Assembly (NCBI RefSeq): GCF_026191355.1
Contig: NZ_JAPHOQ010000004.1
Location: forward strand, 62,001 to 126,000
Origin: Legionella sheltonii
GTDB lineage: Bacteria > Pseudomonadota > Gammaproteobacteria > Legionellales > Legionellaceae
Direction: 5' to 3'
DNA: 64,000 nt
Shown here: positions 29,582 to 38,487 of the stretch, piece by piece
Layout of the letters: each line of letters begins with the position of its first letter
Numbering within the stretch: position 1 is the first letter of the stretch
Notes under the pieces: model-generated
Database searches by the model: none
What the model was told of the DNA's origin: nothing
The model's input: the letters and a program-made list of their open reading frames with translations, nothing else
Translations under genes and position numbers: made by a program

Positions 29582-30664
29582 ATGACTCGATTAGAAGAAC
29601 TCATTTATTCACTCGCAACAGTTATAGTTCGTTATCACGACAGTCAAGACATTAAGGATAAACTTGTTGTTGCAGTTGACCCCACAGCTCTCAAAAAAAA
29701 ATCTCACGAACGTGCAATAGAAATAATTCAAGATACAAAGATTGATTATTTTCCATACTTGGAAGGCAGAATCTCTGCATGTACAAAAGGGTATCATGGT
29801 CGGGAAGAATTCCTTTTCTTCGTTTTAAATGAAATCCGTTTCCTTAAAGAACAGCTCGATAGAAAAACCCCATTGGAGCAAAAAGAATTACAAACGTTTA
29901 GCGAACAATTAACTCAATTATTTATCGATTTTCGACAATTATTAAATATAAAAAAAGGGTTTAAACATTCAGCTACTTTACACAGTTCCAAAGGCGCTAA
30001 AACCCAGGAATTGTCTGGTTTACTGAATGATCGTATGATTGGCGGCAAATATTGTAATTCCGGTCAATTACTTATTGAGGAAGTACTTTTTGTACTGCAT
30101 ATGACTTCAGAAGACTCTAATGCTGAACTGAAAGAAATTGCTTCAAACATTTGTTTAGAACATCAGACTCAATTAGAGAATCAAAGAGAAAAATTGAGGA
30201 AAGCTAATGAAGACTCAGAAAAAGAAATTGATAAATTAGAATTAGACAAACTGAAATCTTCATCAGAGATCCAAAAATCTGAGTCAGAAGCTCAACGATT
30301 AGAAATTGAAAAATTAAAAGAATCATTGGTAATGCATAAATCTGAATCAGAAGCTCAAATATTGGAGTTACAAGAAACAAATAAAAAACAACTTGTCACT
30401 ATTGAGCAATTAACACAAGATCTAGAAAAAACCAAAATAGAGTTACAAAAATCACAAACAGAGGCACTAATAAGACGTTATCCAACTTACAGTCCTTTAT
30501 TTGGTGGTCTTGCTGGATTGCAAATGCTGCAAAGACAAGCAACTAATCCGCAAACAGGAACGAATCGTTTTTTTCCATCTATTCAGCCTACGAATTCTCC
30601 ATCCCAAACTTTATCAACAGATCAAGAGGCTGAGGAAAGTCGTCATGGTAGTACGATAGAGTAA
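29582..30664 (+). CDS. Unknown coiled-coil protein, possible effector
   Basis: 360 residues, no family recognised. The start is well supported by AAAGGAG before the ATG. Residues about 1-185 are predicted mostly helical and hydrophilic. Residues about 190-295 are a strongly heptad-patterned coiled coil rich in Glu, Lys and Gln, with an internal repeat (KSESEAQRLEIEKLKESL, then KSESEAQILELQ). The tail is Ser/Thr/Pro-rich and ends with a short acidic block (DQEAEESRHGSTIE). There is no signal peptide or membrane helix. Long coiled coils with an acidic Ser/Thr tail are common among Legionella secreted effectors, but that role is only a guess. It stands alone between pilM and mrcA. Confidence 0.6.
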   Translation: MTRLEELIYSLATVIVRYHDSQDIKDKLVVAVDPTALKKKSHERAIEIIQDTKIDYFPYLEGRISACTKGYHGREEFLFFVLNEIRFLKEQLDRKTPLEQKELQTFSEQLTQLFIDFRQLLNIKKGFKHSATLHSSKGAKTQELSGLLNDRMIGGKYCNSGQLLIEEVLFVLHMTSEDSNAELKEIASNICLEHQTQLENQREKLRKANEDSEKEIDKLELDKLKSSSEIQKSESEAQRLEIEKLKESLVMHKSESEAQILELQETNKKQLVTIEQLTQDLEKTKIELQKSQTEALIRRYPTYSPLFGGLAGLQMLQRQATNPQTGTNRFFPSIQPTNSPSQTLSTDQEAEESRHGSTIE

Positions 30665-30789
30665 AGATAAACAAATTCATCGCTATTTGATGACTTATTT
30701 AAACAACTCACTATGTTTCATTGAATTTTTTCCACAAAATTTAATGAAACATAAAAAAAACAGTGCAAAATTTCCCTATTTTTTACACA

Positions 30790-30823
30790 AAACTCGCAAT
30801 CTTACAGAGAATCACTGTATAAT
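30790..30823 (+). promoter_or_regulatory. Probable sigma-70 promoter of mrcA
   Basis: A perfect TATAAT (30818-30823) lies 35 bp before the mrcA ATG. The -35 element is weak (TCGCAA, spacing 18). It is the clearest -10 hexamer in the gap between the coiled-coil gene and mrcA. Confidence 0.45.
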
Positions 30824-30858
30824 ATCCGCCAAATTTCATTAAAAAAACGCATGACTCT

Positions 30859-33225
30859 ATGAAAATGGCATACTTCTGGCGTAAAGGTCTATGGGCGCTG
30901 ATGAGCCTATCTTTTGTTTTAATCGTAGCGGGTAGTTTCTTATATCTCTACCTTGAAAGCCAACTCCCCAATGTAGATTCGTTAAAGACAGTACAACTGC
31001 AAGTACCTTTACAAATTTTCAGTAAAGAAGGTTTGCTGATTCAGGAATATGGTGAAAAAAAACGAATTCCAGTTACCTATGATGAAATACCACCTATGCT
31101 GGTTCATGCTTTGATTGCCACCGAAGATCAACGTTTTTTTGAACATCCTGGTGTCGATATTTTGGGCCTTGGCCGTGCTGCTGTGCGTATGGTGAAAACA
31201 GGAACAAAATCACAAGGCGGTAGTACTATTACCATGCAAGTGGCACGTAATTTTTTCTTAAGCCGCAAAAAGACTTTCCTACGCAAATTTAATGAGATTA
31301 TGCTTGCCATAAAAATAGATAGGGAATTAAGTAAAGAAAAAATTCTCGAACTCTATCTTAATCGTATCTATTTAGGTAATCGTGCTTATGGAGTTGGCGC
31401 TGCAGCAATGGTGTATTTTGGCAAGTCCCTTAAAGAATTAAATCTGGCAGAATTAGCGATGATTGCGGGTCTTCCTCAAGCCCCTTCAACACAAAACCCC
31501 ATTGCAAATCCGCTTGCCGCCAAAAAACGCCGCGATCACGTGTTAGAGCGCTTACTGGAAGAACATTACATTAATGAAGAACAGTATCAGAATGCCATCA
31601 ATCAACCCATTACTGCCAGGTATCATGGCACCCATATTGAAGTAAAAGCGCCTTATGTTGCTGAAATGATTCGTCAATCCCTGTACGACAATTTTGGCCC
31701 GGATGCCTATACTAAAGGCTACAAAGTGTACACCACTATTGATGGGAAATTACAAAACACTGCCAATGATGTCGTTGAAAAAAATTTAATAGCCTATGAT
31801 CATCGACATGGATATCGGGGACCTGTTGCTACCATTGGAGAAAATGACAGTAAGTCCTTGCATTCAATTCAAAAGAATTTAGAAAAGTATCCGGAACTGA
31901 ATCACCTGATACCTGCGGTTGTTACTGAAGTTCGGGAAAAAGAAGCTACAGCGACATTACAAAGTGGTCGAACTGTTCTAATCCCTTGGGCCGGTATGTC
32001 TTGGGCCAGACCAGCACTTAAAAACGGTTGGGTAGGAAAATCGCCATCTAAGGCCATGCAAGTTGTTGCTGTCGGCGATATTATTTATGTACACTCGACC
32101 AAAGACCATTGGGAATTAGCGCAAATTCCTGAAGCTGAATCAGCGATGGTAGCACTTAATCCTAAAAATGGTGCTATTGAAGTTCTTGTTGGCGGATTCA
32201 ACTTCCAAAAAAGCAAATTTAACCGTGCCACGCAATCAAGCAGACAACCAGGATCCAGCTTTAAACCTTTTGTCTACGCCGCAGCGTTAAATAACGGTTA
32301 TACCCTGGCAACATTGATTAACGACGCACCTATTGTTGTTGATGATCCAAGCCAACCCAACCTATGGCGTCCTCATAATGTGAATCTGAAATTCAATGGG
32401 CCTACACGATTGAAAAAAGCTTTAGTTCAATCTAAAAATTTGGTATCCATACGTATTCTTGATGACATAGGCATCAATTACACTATCGATTTTTTAACTC
32501 GATTTGGATTTAATAAGAAAACGCTTCCCAAAGGTCTTTCTCTGGCTTTAGGTAGTTTATCCGTTAGCCCTATGGAACTTACTGCCGCTTATGCTATTTT
32601 CGCAAATGGTGGTTATAAAGTTGAACCCTACCTTATCGATCATATTACTGATACGGATGGTAAAATTTTACTGCAAGCCAAGCCAACCGTTGTTTGCAAT
32701 AATTGTACTAATGTAGATCATTCCACGCTAGCGCCTCGCGTCATTCCTGAAGACATTACCTTTTTAATGAACACTGCATTAAAAGATGTGATTCAGCATG
32801 GTACCGCGCGTGCAGCTCGTGTGCTCAATCGTCAAGACATAGCAGGTAAAACCGGTACAACTAATGATCAAGTGGATGCCTGGTTTGCTGGGTTTAATGC
32901 CGATCTTGTTGTAACCACCTGGATCGGTTTTGATAATCCCAAATCCTTACACGAATACGCTGCGGGACTGGCTCTGCCTTTATGGATAGACTTTATGAAA
33001 GTTGCTTTGAAAGGGAAGCCTGAAAGTGAAATGAAACAGCCTGAGAATGTAGTCGCTGTTCGTATCGATCCGAATAGCGGCTTACTGGCACGTCCTAATC
33101 AGGCCAATGGAATCATTGAGTATTTTCGTAATAAAGAAGTTCCTGCGGAAGAAGATCCAACTCCCGTTTATAATGCGAGTAATGAGCAACAACAACTTAC
33201 AACTGGCGAGGACAGTTTGTTTTAA
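30859..33225 (+). CDS. mrcA: Penicillin-binding protein 1A (glycosyltransferase/transpeptidase)
   Basis: 788-residue class A PBP that polymerises and cross-links peptidoglycan at the inner membrane. After an N-terminal membrane helix (about 14-33) comes the GT51 domain (EDQRFFEHPGVD, with catalytic Glu, then GGSTITMQVARNFFLS). The OB-like insertion precedes the transpeptidase domain with SRQPGSSFKPF (SxxK serine), SKN and the KTGTT box. The length and layout fit PBP1A rather than PBP1B. Two start ATGs (30859, 30865) are possible. In E. coli and Legionella, mrcA is next to the pilM operon, as here. Confidence 0.95.
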   Translation: MKMAYFWRKGLWALMSLSFVLIVAGSFLYLYLESQLPNVDSLKTVQLQVPLQIFSKEGLLIQEYGEKKRIPVTYDEIPPMLVHALIATEDQRFFEHPGVDILGLGRAAVRMVKTGTKSQGGSTITMQVARNFFLSRKKTFLRKFNEIMLAIKIDRELSKEKILELYLNRIYLGNRAYGVGAAAMVYFGKSLKELNLAELAMIAGLPQAPSTQNPIANPLAAKKRRDHVLERLLEEHYINEEQYQNAINQPITARYHGTHIEVKAPYVAEMIRQSLYDNFGPDAYTKGYKVYTTIDGKLQNTANDVVEKNLIAYDHRHGYRGPVATIGENDSKSLHSIQKNLEKYPELNHLIPAVVTEVREKEATATLQSGRTVLIPWAGMSWARPALKNGWVGKSPSKAMQVVAVGDIIYVHSTKDHWELAQIPEAESAMVALNPKNGAIEVLVGGFNFQKSKFNRATQSSRQPGSSFKPFVYAAALNNGYTLATLINDAPIVVDDPSQPNLWRPHNVNLKFNGPTRLKKALVQSKNLVSIRILDDIGINYTIDFLTRFGFNKKTLPKGLSLALGSLSVSPMELTAAYAIFANGGYKVEPYLIDHITDTDGKILLQAKPTVVCNNCTNVDHSTLAPRVIPEDITFLMNTALKDVIQHGTARAARVLNRQDIAGKTGTTNDQVDAWFAGFNADLVVTTWIGFDNPKSLHEYAAGLALPLWIDFMKVALKGKPESEMKQPENVVAVRIDPNSGLLARPNQANGIIEYFRNKEVPAEEDPTPVYNASNEQQQLTTGEDSLF

Positions 33226-33252
33226 TAAACTCGCGTTGTCCTATTTTTTTAT

Positions 33253-33285
33253 AGCCTGGGTTACAGCTTCGCCTTCACCCAGGCT
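33253..33285. repeat. Palindrome AGCCTGGGT/ACCCAGGCT after mrcA
   Basis: Perfect 9-bp arms (33253-33261, 33277-33285) around a 15-base loop. A related palindrome lies at 33454-33481 (CCTGGGT/ACCCAGG), sharing the loop bases before the right arm (TTCACCCAGG). Neither is followed by a T run, so they look like copies of a small dispersed palindrome rather than ordinary terminators. The rest of the 33226-33505 gap holds no gene. Confidence 0.55.
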
Positions 33286-33505
33286 ACAACAATAAATGTC
33301 AGCTACATCAACTTGATCTAAGTAAAAAGATCTCCTGAATGAGGCATAACCGTTATAGATAAATAGGATGTACTATCTAGGAGATCCTTCGTCGTAGATT
33401 CCTCAGGATAACATGATTTTTATAACCCTGAGCAATTGATTAATTTTTGAAATCCTGGGTTAGGTGTTACCTTCACCCAGGTTATATAGAGACTTCAATA
33501 AAACC

Positions 33506-34627
33506 TTATCGACCAGCTAATGCAATCGTAGCAGGTGTATACTCATAGCCTAAGTCACGAGCAACCGCATCAAAAGTAATTTTCCCTTGATGGACATTCA
33601 AGCCATTGAGTAAATGCTTATCATTTAATAAAGCAAGCTTCACGCCTTTGGTTACGATGCTTAACACAAAAGGTAATGTTGCATTATTTAAAGCAAAAGT
33701 GGATGTTCTAGGGACTGCACCAGGCATATTCGCAACACAATAATGAACTACATTATCAATAACATAAGTAGGCTCTTGATGTGTTGTGGGGCGACTTGTC
33801 TCAAAACAACCGCCTTGATCGATGGCCACATCCACTAATACTGAACCAGGTCGCATTGATTTAAGCATGGAGCGAGTCATTAATTTTGGAGCAGCTGCGC
33901 CAGGTACCAATACCGCACCAATCACTAAATCAGCACTAGCCACATATTTTTCTATAGCATCAGCTGTAGAATACACTGTATTGAGCTTAGAACCAAACTG
34001 GAAATCTAATTCGTTTAAACGTTGTAAGGAACGATCCAGTACGGTAACTCGTGCTTCCATACCCATAGCCATGCGCACTGCATTCGTACCGACTACACCC
34101 CCGCCAATAACCACAACGTTTGCTGCTGCGACTCCAGGAACGCCACCTAGTAAAATACCACTACCGCCTTGAGCCATCTCCAAGCAATGAGCCCCGGCTT
34201 GAATCGACATCCGCCCTGCAACTTGTGACATAGGAGCCAGTAATGGTAAACCACCTCCCTCCTCTGTTACCGTTTCATAAGCAATTGCAGTTACACCAGA
34301 TTCTTTAAGCATACGTGCTTGATGAGGATCTGGGGCCAAATGCAAATAGGTAAATAATGTTTGGCCTTCACGTAGACGTTTGCACTCAATGGGTTGCGGT
34401 TCTTTTACTTTTACGATGAGATCCGCTCTGGAAAACACTTCATCCGCGCTATCAACAACTTCTGCTCCAGCATGTCGATAATCATCATCGGAAATACCAA
34501 TCCCCAATCCAGCACCCTTCTCAACTATAGCAGAGCTTCCTACTCTTATAATTTCTCTGATACTAGAAGGAACAAGACCTACACGATTTTCTTGAGGTTT
34601 AATTTCTTTTGGAACACCTACTAACAT
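33506..34627 (-). CDS. ald: Alanine dehydrogenase Ald
   Basis: 373-residue NAD-dependent enzyme that interconverts L-alanine and pyruvate plus ammonia. The N-terminal [18 protein letters not shown] and the Rossmann motif [20 protein letters not shown] (about residue 170) are those of Ald, and the catalytic Lys and His lie in YLHLAPDP and the preceding segment. Alanine use fits a bacterium that feeds on amino acids. It follows etfA by 11 bp and may share its transcript. Confidence 0.94.
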   Translation of the reverse strand: MLVGVPKEIKPQENRVGLVPSSIREIIRVGSSAIVEKGAGLGIGISDDDYRHAGAEVVDSADEVFSRADLIVKVKEPQPIECKRLREGQTLFTYLHLAPDPHQARMLKESGVTAIAYETVTEEGGGLPLLAPMSQVAGRMSIQAGAHCLEMAQGGSGILLGGVPGVAAANVVVIGGGVVGTNAVRMAMGMEARVTVLDRSLQRLNELDFQFGSKLNTVYSTADAIEKYVASADLVIGAVLVPGAAAPKLMTRSMLKSMRPGSVLVDVAIDQGGCFETSRPTTHQEPTYVIDNVVHYCVANMPGAVPRTSTFALNNATLPFVLSIVTKGVKLALLNDKHLLNGLNVHQGKITFDAVARDLGYEYTPATIALAGR

Positions 34628-34638
34628 ACTTTCTCCCT

Positions 34639-35580
34639 CTAACGGTTTTTTAATTGTGCAATTAACTGTGGCACGAGTTCAAATAAATCACCAACCAAAC
34701 CATAATCAGCGATTTGAAAAATAGGGGCATCCTCATCCTTATTAATTGCTACTATAATCTTGGAATCTTTCATCCCTGCCAAATGCTGTACAGCTCCTGA
34801 AATTCCTACAGCAATATAGAGCATTGGTGCAACGATCCTTCCGGTTTGCCCCACCTGATAATCATTAGGAACAAATCCCGCATCAACAGCAGCACGGGAT
34901 GCTCCCACAGCAGCACCAAGAACATCAGCTAACTCTTCAATCATTTGAAATTTTTCAGCGCTTTGCAGTCCTCTTCCACCTGAGATTACAATTTTAGCAC
35001 TGCCTAAATCAGGACGTTCCGATTTACTGAGTTCATGTTTAACGAATTGGCTACCTTTTGCAATACATTCTTTATCAATTTGTTCAATGCAACAACTTGT
35101 TTGGCTTTCTGTAATAGGATTAAACGCCGTAGACCGAATCGTAAGAACTTTTATAGGATCAAGGACTCGTACAGTTTCTATAGCATTACCGGCATAGATT
35201 GGATGCTCAAAAGTATCTTTATCAATAACTTTACTGACATCAGAAACTTGAGCCACATCTAATAGTGCTGCAATACGTGGTGCAATATTTTTACCAAAAG
35301 TACTTGCTGATACTAATATGGCATTAAATGAATGTGCAAAAGAAAGAACTAACTCACTGATTTGCTCTGCTAAAGGATGCTCATAACATGGTTTATCAAG
35401 GCACCAAACAGCATGTGCCCCTGCAAGAGTTGCAGCTTGTTCAGCTACTTTCTTGCATTGATGTCCTATAACAAGTAAGGTCGGATCATCACCCAATTCT
35501 AATGCCGCAGCTAAAGTATTACGGGTAGATGGGTGTATGGTTTGGTTATCATGTTCAACGAGTATTAAAGTGCTCATCAC
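34639..35580 (-). CDS. etfA: Electron transfer flavoprotein alpha subunit EtfA
   Basis: 313 residues. The FAD-binding C-terminal domain contains [12 protein letters not shown] and [13 protein letters not shown] near 195-235, and the pattern [20 protein letters not shown] follows as in the family. With EtfB it carries electrons from acyl-CoA and other dehydrogenases to the respiratory chain. It lies 9 bp after etfB and 11 bp before ald. Confidence 0.96.
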   Translation of the reverse strand: MMSTLILVEHDNQTIHPSTRNTLAAALELGDDPTLLVIGHQCKKVAEQAATLAGAHAVWCLDKPCYEHPLAEQISELVLSFAHSFNAILVSASTFGKNIAPRIAALLDVAQVSDVSKVIDKDTFEHPIYAGNAIETVRVLDPIKVLTIRSTAFNPITESQTSCCIEQIDKECIAKGSQFVKHELSKSERPDLGSAKIVISGGRGLQSAEKFQMIEELADVLGAAVGASRAAVDAGFVPNDYQVGQTGRIVAPMLYIAVGISGAVQHLAGMKDSKIIVAINKDEDAPIFQIADYGLVGDLFELVPQLIAQLKNR

Positions 35581-35589
35581 GTCCCCTTA

Positions 35590-36339
35590 TTAAAGCACTT
35601 TGGCTTCATGCTGTAATTTATCCAATAACTCAGTCACTGATTCAACTTTAACTCCAGCACTGCGAACTGCAGGTGCAGTAACTTTTAATATCTCAACATG
35701 TTTTTTAAGTGACAATCCAAGGCTATCTAATTCTAAAACATCCAAAGGTTTCTTTTTGGCTTTCATAATATTGGGTAGGCTGGCATATCGTGGCTCGTTT
35801 AAACGTAAATCGGTACTCACTACAGCCGGCAAATGCACGCTGATTGTTTCGAGTCCACCATCAATCTCACGAGTTACCTCAAGGTGGTCGGCATGTGCTT
35901 CAATTTTGGAAGCATAGGTAGCCTGTGACCAATTTAACAGGGCAGCTAACATTTGTGGCGTTTGATTATTATCCCCATCAATAGCTTGTTTACCCATCAA
36001 TACTAAATCAGGCTTTTCATCATCGACAATCTTTTTTAATATTTTTGCGATATTTAGGCTTTCCAATGACTCTTGGGTTTGAACCAATATTCCTTTATCT
36101 ACCCCTAAAGCCAAAGCATGTCTTAAAGTTTCCTGTGAGCTGTCGCCGCCGATACTGACTGCAATCACTTCGGTCGCCCAATTTTTTTCGCGTAAACGTA
36201 ATGCTTCCTCTACAGCAATTTCATCAAATGGATTCATTGCCATTTTAATATTTTGTGTTTCAACTCCGGAATGGTCCGACTTGACCCGAACTTTGACATA
36301 AGGATCGATTACACGCTTCACTGCCACGAGAATTTTCAT
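35590..36339 (-). CDS. etfB: Electron transfer flavoprotein beta subunit EtfB
   Basis: 249 residues, with the opening MKILVAVKRVIDPYVKVRVK and MAMNPFDEIAVEEALRL, and the AMP-binding region GVDKGILVQ then DGDNNQTPQMLAALL. It forms the heterodimer with EtfA. First gene of etfB-etfA-ald, which all run leftwards with short gaps. Confidence 0.96.
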   Translation of the reverse strand: MKILVAVKRVIDPYVKVRVKSDHSGVETQNIKMAMNPFDEIAVEEALRLREKNWATEVIAVSIGGDSSQETLRHALALGVDKGILVQTQESLESLNIAKILKKIVDDEKPDLVLMGKQAIDGDNNQTPQMLAALLNWSQATYASKIEAHADHLEVTREIDGGLETISVHLPAVVSTDLRLNEPRYASLPNIMKAKKKPLDVLELDSLGLSLKKHVEILKVTAPAVRSAGVKVESVTELLDKLQHEAKVL

Positions 36340-36502
36340 AATTCCTCACTGGATAATCAAAACAAACGCATCTTGCCAGAGATACTGTGCCAAATTCAAG
36401 TGGGTATTTCTATTTAAACTGAATTTGGTCCCTTTATCGTTGCTGAGATAACGATTAAAAGTTGTGTCTACTGGCGGTAAAAATATATTCATTATAAAAA
36501 AT

Positions 36503-37750
36503 TTAGGACTTACTTAAAGCAGGCTGCATCTCAAAATTATCTTGAAGCAGACTAATTACACGTTCGGCTCTATCCACTGCCAGAGCAGTTTTTCCTCCCT
36601 CAGTATAAACATCAGCTTTTTTTTTAACTTTTTCTAATGCCTCATGTGCTTTCGCTATTTTTTGTTCAACCAGTAAGTCATCATCTTTATCTAATACCCG
36701 CATAGTCAATAAAAACGCGTCTAAGGCTCGATACTTCTCTCCTCCAGCCCGCCAGTTTCTAAAAAATTGTTGTTCCAATAATCCGAGATAGGATTCGATA
36801 GGTGCTGCGATCATTTTTAATTGTGGTGTTTTAAAATTATCACTGATACTTTGATTTTGGCTGGCAAGAATTAATTCCCGACATAAGTTTTGATCTGCCA
36901 TTGTGCCATCAAATTGAGCTTCAGAAGAAGAAATAAGTGGGGTTAAAAGACTAGAACCTATTTGCAAACTCATCTCATAACACTGTCGTGATGCCCAAAA
37001 GGTCATTTCAACGAGACGTACCAATAAAGTTGTCGTAGTCGTAGCCGAGACCATAGTAATTTTTTGCAAGGTACTGCCAAGACTTTGTAATTCTTTTGAA
37101 TTGCTACTCTCCATATATTGTCCACTCTTCAATAAAGCAAAATAAAGTGCGTAAACAGCAAATAGTTCTTCAGCAAAAACAAAGGTACCAAAACTGATGA
37201 AAACCATAGGTAAAAATGAAATTAAAGCCCGTACACCTTTAGGTTTTATCTTACCTACTTCATCAAAATAACCCGTAGATTGATCGAACAAGCCTAAAAG
37301 GCCTACGTATAAATTACGCTCAGTAAATGTTCTGGAAGTATTTTTTAAGTGTTCTAACCATTTTTTAAGATCTTCTCGACTTGAAATGTCTTCAAATTTA
37401 AGCGGTTTAAAGTCCTGAGGAGACATTAACTTCTCATAGCAAAGACTTAATGTTTTAAAACAAGCCCCATCGTTACGATCTTCAGATAAATTCTTTTCAA
37501 ACCATTTAGCTTCTGGACAGAATTTTGATATCAAATCCGGATGAAAAAACAAAGATAAATTTTTATAATTTTTTTTGATTTTTGTTTTTTCTGGTCCATC
37601 TTTTAGCAATAATTTATTAATTAACTTAATAAAATCAGCATCCAGACGTAAAAGGGCCTCTTGATTCAAATCACTGACATAACATTTGTTTTCTTCATCA
37701 AAACTGGCATAAACACTAACCAGAGTTTTTAATTCAGTCTCTATAGTCAT
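36503..37750 (-). CDS. Unknown protein with J-domain-like N-terminus and membrane segments
   Basis: 415 residues, not assigned to a family. Residues about 40-115 resemble a divergent DnaJ domain: helix II KTKIKKNYKNLSLFFHPD contains the hallmark His-Pro-Asp, and a helix III-like ACFKTLSLCYEKLMSP follows. Two or so hydrophobic stretches lie at about 178-215 (ALISFLPMVFISFGTFVFA and FAVYALYFALL). The C-terminus is helical and charged. Genuine DnaJ proteins stimulate Hsp70 through HPD; whether this one does is inference. There is no signal peptide. J-like, membrane-spanning orphans occur among Legionella effectors. The gene stands alone between etfB and the PAP2 gene. Confidence 0.6.
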   Translation of the reverse strand: MTIETELKTLVSVYASFDEENKCYVSDLNQEALLRLDADFIKLINKLLLKDGPEKTKIKKNYKNLSLFFHPDLISKFCPEAKWFEKNLSEDRNDGACFKTLSLCYEKLMSPQDFKPLKFEDISSREDLKKWLEHLKNTSRTFTERNLYVGLLGLFDQSTGYFDEVGKIKPKGVRALISFLPMVFISFGTFVFAEELFAVYALYFALLKSGQYMESSNSKELQSLGSTLQKITMVSATTTTTLLVRLVEMTFWASRQCYEMSLQIGSSLLTPLISSSEAQFDGTMADQNLCRELILASQNQSISDNFKTPQLKMIAAPIESYLGLLEQQFFRNWRAGGEKYRALDAFLLTMRVLDKDDDLLVEQKIAKAHEALEKVKKKADVYTEGGKTALAVDRAERVISLLQDNFEMQPALSKS

Positions 37751-37824
37751 AACCTCTCCCTAGATTGGCTAGGATCGATACCGGTAAAAACTCAGTCAAC
37801 TTCGAGATCTGGGATCCCGAGTTA

Positions 37825-38475
37825 TCAAACAGTACAATCCATTTTTTTAAACCAATTTTTCCGTTTAAGATATTCTGTAAAAAAGCCAACAACCAACAGA
37901 GTAATATAAAATGCGCTCATTACATCACTCAAATAATGAAAACATAGCAGGACTCTAGATGCGACAACGAGTAGCGCAATAACAAGTAAAACATAAAAAT
38001 ATCGAGAAAAAACTGTACCTAATCCAGCTGCCAAACTAATAACTGTCGTTGTATGTCCTGAAGGTAAAGACCAATAGTTTGAACTTAATTTAAACCAATA
38101 AAATCCAAATTCATTACTTGAAAATAATAACTCAGGACGAGCTCGGCTTAATGTAACTTTTAAAATCAAACAAACTAAATTGGCTAAAAATACACAACCT
38201 AACAAATACCAGCAGCGCGCTTCATATACAGCATTAACTTGAATGTATCGGAAATACAATCCAGCAATAAGAAACAAAATGATATAAGCAACCCATTTTC
38301 CTAAAGCGGTGAGTAGTTCTAAAAATGGCAGCTTGGTTCCAAGAGCTAATTGATAAAAATAAGTTGCCAAAGGTTTATCTACAAAATAATAGGCCAAAAT
38401 AACAAAAATTGCATAAATAATAATAACCCAAGGTTTTTTCATAAAATGAAATAACGTTTCAAATTGTGTCATCAA
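37825..38475 (-). CDS. PAP2-family membrane phosphatase
   Basis: 216-residue integral membrane phosphatase with the three PAP2 motifs: KVTLSRARP, PSGHT and SRVLLCFHYLSDV, the last holding the catalytic His and Asp. Five or six helices surround them. Members remove phosphate from phosphatidic acid, undecaprenyl pyrophosphate or lipid A; the substrate cannot be told here. It lies 12 bp after the permease gene and is probably co-transcribed with it. Confidence 0.88.
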   Translation of the reverse strand: MMTQFETLFHFMKKPWVIIIYAIFVILAYYFVDKPLATYFYQLALGTKLPFLELLTALGKWVAYIILFLIAGLYFRYIQVNAVYEARCWYLLGCVFLANLVCLILKVTLSRARPELLFSSNEFGFYWFKLSSNYWSLPSGHTTTVISLAAGLGTVFSRYFYVLLVIALLVVASRVLLCFHYLSDVMSAFYITLLVVGFFTEYLKRKNWFKKMDCTV

Positions 38476-38487
38476 TCCATCCTTATT

